Shown here: in pieces, positions 59,458 to 64,000 of the stretch
How the letters are laid out: every line of letters starts with the position of its first letter
Numbering within the stretch: position 1 is the stretch's first letter
Origin: an uncultured SAR86 cluster bacterium
GTDB taxonomy: Bacteria > Pseudomonadota > Gammaproteobacteria > Magnimaribacterales > D2472
Direction: 5' to 3'
Assembly (NCBI GenBank): GCA_902558095.1
Contig: CACECP010000005.1
Span: 1-64,000, forward strand
DNA length: 64,000 nt
Position numbers and translations under genes: made by a program
The notes under the pieces: generated by a model
What the model was told of the DNA's origin: nothing
The model's database searches: none
The model's input: only the letters and a program-made list of their open reading frames with translations

Positions 59458-61137
59458 TTAGAATAATCCTTTTATTTCTCTTTCTTCATCCAATCCAATT
59501 GCTTCTGCAGCTGGAACTCTTGGTAATCCTGGCATTGTCATAATCTCACCACAAACCACTACAACAAATTCAGCACCAGCTGAAAGCCGAACCTCTCTAA
59601 TTGGAACATCATGGCCAACCGGAGCACCCATTAATAACGGGTCAGTTGAGAAACTATATTGAGTTTTTGCCATACAAATTGGATATTCTCCAAAACCATC
59701 ATCTTCAAGTTTTTTAAATTGATTCCTAACTCTTTTATCTGCAATAATCTCAGAAGCACCATAAATGCTTTTTGCAATATGTTCGGTTTTATCCCATAAA
59801 GTCATTTCATCTTTGTATAAAGTTTTAAAGTCAGCAGAATTTGAATCAGCAATTTTTGCAACTTCTTCTGCTAAATCTGCTGCTCCTTCTCCACCTTTTT
59901 CCCAGTGTGAAGAAATTTTGCACTGAACACCTAGATTCTTACAAAAATTAATTATTTGCTCATGCTCGCTTTTAGTATCTGTTACATAGTCATTAATTCC
60001 AACAACAACAGGAACTCCAAATTTACCAATATTTTCTATATGTTTGCCTAAATTTTCACAACCTTTTAAAACTGCATCAATATTTTCTCTGCTTAGTTCA
60101 TCTTTTTTAACACCACCATGCATTTTTAATGCTTTAGTTGTTGCTACTAAAACTACAACATCTGGTTTAAGTCCAGATTTCCTGCATTTAATATCAAAGA
60201 ATTTCTCAGCCCCAAGGTCAGCTCCAAAGCCAGCTTCCGTTACAACATAATCTGCTAACTTAAGAGCCGTTTTTGTTGAAACTACTGAATTACAACCATG
60301 AGCTATATTTGCAAATGGTCCTCCATGCATAAATGCTGGATTATTTTCCAATGTTTGCACTAGGTTTGGTTGAAATGCGTCTTTTAAAAGAGCTGTTATA
60401 GCACCATCAGCATTTAATTGTTTAGCTCTTACAGGCTTATTATTTTTTGTATATCCTATAACAATATTTCCAACTCTGGTTTGAAGATCATCCAAATCAG
60501 AAGCTAAACAAAATACAGCCATTATCTCTGATGCAACAGTTATGTCATATCCACTTTGACGTGGAATACCGTTACCGGTTCCACCAAGGCCACACGTTAT
60601 ATCTCTTAAAGATCTATCATTCATATCAACCACTCTCTTCCAAGTAATTCTTCTTGGGTCAATATTAAGTTCATTATCCCAATGAATATGATTATCTATT
60701 AGAGCAGATAACAAATTATGTGCTGCACCAATAGCATGAAAGTCTCCAGTAAAATGAAGATTAATATCCGTCATAGGGATAACCTGAGCATTGCCTCCGC
60801 CAGCAGCTCCACCTTTCATTCCGAAGCAAGGACCTAAACTTGGCTCTCTTAAACAAATCATTGCTTTTTTACCTATGTTACAGAGTCCATCGACCAAACC
60901 AACACTAGTGGTTGTTTTTCCTTCACCTGCAGGGGTTGGAGAAATAGCAGTGACGAGAATTAATTTACCATCATCATTTTTAGACAAAGATTTTACAAGA
61001 TTATGTGTAAGCTTAGCTTTATCGTCTCCAAATCTTATTAAGTCTTTTTTTTGTATACCTATTGATTCAGCAATTTCATCAATTGGTTTTTTATGAGCAG
61101 CATTAGCTATTTCTAAATCACTTGGATATGTTCCCAT
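59458..61137 (-). CDS. fhs: Formate--tetrahydrofolate ligase
   Basis: 559 aa; [64 protein letters not shown]. Confidence 0.96.
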   Translation of the reverse strand: MGTYPSDLEIANAAHKKPIDEIAESIGIQKKDLIRFGDDKAKLTHNLVKSLSKNDDGKLILVTAISPTPAGEGKTTTSVGLVDGLCNIGKKAMICLREPSLGPCFGMKGGAAGGGNAQVIPMTDINLHFTGDFHAIGAAHNLLSALIDNHIHWDNELNIDPRRITWKRVVDMNDRSLRDITCGLGGTGNGIPRQSGYDITVASEIMAVFCLASDLDDLQTRVGNIVIGYTKNNKPVRAKQLNADGAITALLKDAFQPNLVQTLENNPAFMHGGPFANIAHGCNSVVSTKTALKLADYVVTEAGFGADLGAEKFFDIKCRKSGLKPDVVVLVATTKALKMHGGVKKDELSRENIDAVLKGCENLGKHIENIGKFGVPVVVGINDYVTDTKSEHEQIINFCKNLGVQCKISSHWEKGGEGAADLAEEVAKIADSNSADFKTLYKDEMTLWDKTEHIAKSIYGASEIIADKRVRNQFKKLEDDGFGEYPICMAKTQYSFSTDPLLMGAPVGHDVPIREVRLSAGAEFVVVVCGEIMTMPGLPRVPAAEAIGLDEEREIKGLF

Positions 61138-61209
61138 TTTTCCTCCGAATACCCCTAAAATAAAATCTCAGTATACATAAGTGATTATAGGTAAACTAGA
61201 AAAATTTTA

Positions 61210-62625
61210 TTAATTTTTGGCATTATTAAAAGCATCGATTGCTCTTAATCTTGATTGTTTTAAATCTAATATCTGAGATGAATAATTACAAGAAGATCGT
61301 GTTTCATTTGATGGTTCGTGTATTTCTTGTTTATTTACATTTTTCAACTCATCTACATATTTTTTAATGAATAAACCATCTTTATCAAAATTCTTTGATT
61401 GCGTAAGTGGATTAAAAATTCTGAAATATGGAGCTGCATCAGTACCAGTAGAGCTACTCCACTGCCATCCTCCATTATTGGATGAAAAATCTCCATCAAT
61501 AAGGTTTTGCATAAAGTGAGCCTCTCCAAGACGCCAATCATGAAGCATATTTTTAGTAAAAAACATTGCAACAACCATCCTCAATCTATTATGCATCCAA
61601 CCTTCATGTTTTAACTGTCTCATGGCTGCATCTATCAAAGGAAATCCTGTATTACCGTCCTTCCATGCTTTAAACTCCTCCTCATTAAAGCGCCATTTAA
61701 TTTTATTGGTATAATCTTGAAACGGCTTGCCTTTGCTAACCCTTGGAAATGAAAACATTATATTTTTATAAAACTCTCTCCAAACTATCTCATCAATCCA
61801 CTTAGTTACTCCTTTTTCACCAGAATCTAATTCAAAATTATTTTTTTTCAATGCTTCTAAAATGCATCTATTAGGTGAAAGAATTCCTAATGCTAGATAA
61901 GGTGATAGTCTGCTTGTGCCCTCTAGAATTGGTTCATTCCTATTTTTAGCGTAATCAAATATTTTTTTATCTAAATAATTATCTAATCTTTTTAGAGCTT
62001 CTTCTTCACCAGCTGGCCATAAAGACATATCAACTTCATGATCTTTTTTAAAAGAAAAATCAATATCATTAATATTCGAACATATATCTGTTTTAGCTTT
62101 AGGGGCGTGCTTGTATTCAATATCCAATAGATCAATATCAAAATTTTCTATCCATCTCTTTTTAAAAGGTGTAAAAACTGAGTAAGGCTTGCCCTCACCA
62201 GTTTTAAAAGTCCCTGCAGGAAAAAGCGTTTGAGCATCATATGAGAAACAACTTACGTTATTACTGTTTAACAACTCTTTAGCTTTTTTATCTCTCGATT
62301 CCTCATCTATACCAAATTGATTATTCCAATGAATGCAAGTGATTGATCTTTCTTTTACTAAATCAAGAATTTTTTTTGGGTCCTCATCAAAACCATTTGA
62401 ACTAATTACTGTTAAAGGGATATTAATTTTGTTTAACGACTGTTGTAAACTTTTTAAGTTTTCAATAATGAACTCGATCTTGCAATTAGATTCATTATGC
62501 AATTTAAATTGATTCTGTGAATATATAAAGACTCCATGAACCTCTTCAGACTGAGAACATGCAGCTCTTAATGCCGGATTATCATCCATACGGAAGTCAT
62601 TTCTGAACCAAACCAAACTTTTCAT
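61210..62625 (-). CDS. phrB: Deoxyribodipyrimidine photolyase
   Basis: 471 aa; LVWFRNDFRMDDNPAL, LSPYLALGILSPNRC, GFPLIDAAMRQLKHEGWMHNRLRMVVAMFFTKNMLHDWRLGE. Confidence 0.94.
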   Translation of the reverse strand: MKSLVWFRNDFRMDDNPALRAACSQSEEVHGVFIYSQNQFKLHNESNCKIEFIIENLKSLQQSLNKINIPLTVISSNGFDEDPKKILDLVKERSITCIHWNNQFGIDEESRDKKAKELLNSNNVSCFSYDAQTLFPAGTFKTGEGKPYSVFTPFKKRWIENFDIDLLDIEYKHAPKAKTDICSNINDIDFSFKKDHEVDMSLWPAGEEEALKRLDNYLDKKIFDYAKNRNEPILEGTSRLSPYLALGILSPNRCILEALKKNNFELDSGEKGVTKWIDEIVWREFYKNIMFSFPRVSKGKPFQDYTNKIKWRFNEEEFKAWKDGNTGFPLIDAAMRQLKHEGWMHNRLRMVVAMFFTKNMLHDWRLGEAHFMQNLIDGDFSSNNGGWQWSSSTGTDAAPYFRIFNPLTQSKNFDKDGLFIKKYVDELKNVNKQEIHEPSNETRSSCNYSSQILDLKQSRLRAIDAFNNAKN

Positions 62626-62628
62626 TTT

Positions 62629-63366
62629 TTATATATGTGAATTTGAAAAAACTACGTCAACTTGATAATTATCTTGAATATTCAATATTTGCACTGACCC
62701 ACCAGCTGAACTAACAATTGCCGCACCAGCGACTATGTCCCATAAATATATTCCATTTTCTTTGTAAAGATCGCCCTTTCCAGATGCAATATAACAAGAT
62801 GCCATTGCTGCAGATCCAATCATCCTTACTTTTTTCCATAATTGCATATCAGTTAACATTTTTTTTAATGCATTATCAGAATAATCTGTGTTGTGTGGTA
62901 ATCCTGTAATTAAAATCCCTCTATTTTTTTGATCAACATTAGAAACATGTATCTCTTTTCCATTAAGGGTAGCTATCTTAAGCTCATCATTTCCAACATA
63001 AAGGTCATCATTGTTAAAATCATATATTACTCCTGCAATTGGCTTCATTTTATGAATTAACCCAATTGAAACGCAGCAAATTGGAATAGCTCTATTATAA
63101 TTTGCTGTGCCATCTAGTGGATCTATAACCCAAAAAAGTTCTCCAAGATCTTCCTGAGATTTACCACTTTCTTCTGCCAAAATGGGAAATTCAGAACTTG
63201 AGGTTATAATTTCTTTTATCAAATTTTCTGAACTTAAATCAGCTTCAAGTTTTACATCTTTTGAATTACTAGATGTTTCGTTGTTTAAATGATTTCTATT
63301 TTCTAATAGCAACTTGCCAGAGGCTTTAGCTGCTTCAATAGCTATATTTATTTCATTATCTAACAT
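62629..63366 (-). CDS. Inositol monophosphatase family protein
   Basis: 245 aa; ILAEESGKSQEDLGELFWVIDPLDGTANYNRAIPICCVSIGL; YLWDIVAGAAIVSSAGG. Confidence 0.88.
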   Translation of the reverse strand: MLDNEINIAIEAAKASGKLLLENRNHLNNETSSNSKDVKLEADLSSENLIKEIITSSSEFPILAEESGKSQEDLGELFWVIDPLDGTANYNRAIPICCVSIGLIHKMKPIAGVIYDFNNDDLYVGNDELKIATLNGKEIHVSNVDQKNRGILITGLPHNTDYSDNALKKMLTDMQLWKKVRMIGSAAMASCYIASGKGDLYKENGIYLWDIVAGAAIVSSAGGSVQILNIQDNYQVDVVFSNSHI

Positions 63367-64000
63367 TTATCCTTTATATTGAACTTTATAAATCACATCG
63401 AATTTATCATCAGAAATAAGCATTGATCCATCGCTCATAATAAATGGTGAGACTGGCCTGCCCCAATCTTTTTCATTTTGAAGCCAACCACTGATAAAAT
63501 CTTTTTGATAAAGATAATCTCCATTTGTATCTAGTTTAACAAAAATTACTTTGTAACCTGACTTACCATTATATTTATTCCAGGATCCGTGCAGTGCAAT
63601 AAATAGACTATTCTTATATTCTTCTGGGAAGATATTTTTATCATAAAATGCAATGCCTAATGGGGCTACATGAGGTCCAAGTTCTGCAATTGGATCAATA
63701 AATTCCATATTTACATTTGGAATCAATTTCCCAAATTCCGGATCAATAACATCTTTAGCATGTTTGTATGGATAGCCATAAAAACTCCCTTCTTCTTCTA
63801 TTACATTTAATTCACATGATGGAGAATTGTCACCCAACCAGTCTCTTCCATTATCAGAGAAATATAACTTATTTGTAATGGGGTGCCAGTCGAACCCTAC
63901 AGAGTTTCTAACACCAGATGCAACAGTAACCAACTTACCATTTTCGTATTTATGTATTGCCGCAAATCTTTTATCTTTAGTTTGAGGCTCGAGACAGATA
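63367..64000 (-). CDS. PQQ-dependent sugar dehydrogenase / sorbosone dehydrogenase-like, N-terminus truncated by window edge
   Basis: Frame stays open past the listed start (63933) to the edge: CLEPQTKDKRFAAIHKYENGKLVTVASGVRNSVGFDWHPITNKLYFSDNGRDWLGDNSPSCELN. Confidence 0.87.
   Translation of the reverse strand, partial: ICLEPQTKDKRFAAIHKYENGKLVTVASGVRNSVGFDWHPITNKLYFSDNGRDWLGDNSPSCELNVIEEEGSFYGYPYKHAKDVIDPEFGKLIPNVNMEFIDPIAELGPHVAPLGIAFYDKNIFPEEYKNSLFIALHGSWNKYNGKSGYKVIFVKLDTNGDYLYQKDFISGWLQNEKDWGRPVSPFIMSDGSMLISDDKFDVIYKVQYKG

Overview
The window is an AT-rich, gene-dense, almost entirely protein-coding stretch of a streamlined gammaproteobacterial chromosome. Gene content and style suggest a marine SAR86-like lineage, but that is inference and not proven here. 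No rRNA, tRNA, CRISPR array, transposase, integrase or prophage gene was recognised. Main blocks: (i) queH(partial)-thrH-5'-nucleotidase divergent from lexA with an SOS box, then two small ORFs and topA; (ii) pyrD-galU-rhomboid-nadK; (iii) several fatty-acid/acyl-CoA genes, including an Atu-like cluster (biotin-dependent carboxylase subunits, TetR, AtuA, enoyl-CoA hydratase, two acyl-CoA dehydrogenases); (iv) prc, xthA, tadA, a DmdA/GcvT-like protein, and a tightly coupled methyltransferase-like/P-loop kinase/nucleotidyltransferase trio; (v) nagZ, apt and fatty-acid genes; (vi) a purine block (guaA, guaB, PRTase, TonB receptor, NCS2 permease); (vii) fumC, ALDH, fhs, phrB, an inositol-phosphatase-family gene and a PQQ-type sugar dehydrogenase (partial). 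The most unusual structure is just downstream of guaA (about 45.9-47.7 kb). The last 22 bp of guaA (…A-T-I-E-W-E-stop) are duplicated about 1.75 kb away with one synonymous change. The intervening segment carries three orphan ORFs and related ~51-bp repeats that also contain the guaA-end core TGCAACTATTGA. This looks like a recombinase-less, cassette-like integration array at the guaA 3' end. All calls come from reading the sequence and supplied translations; no database searches were run.
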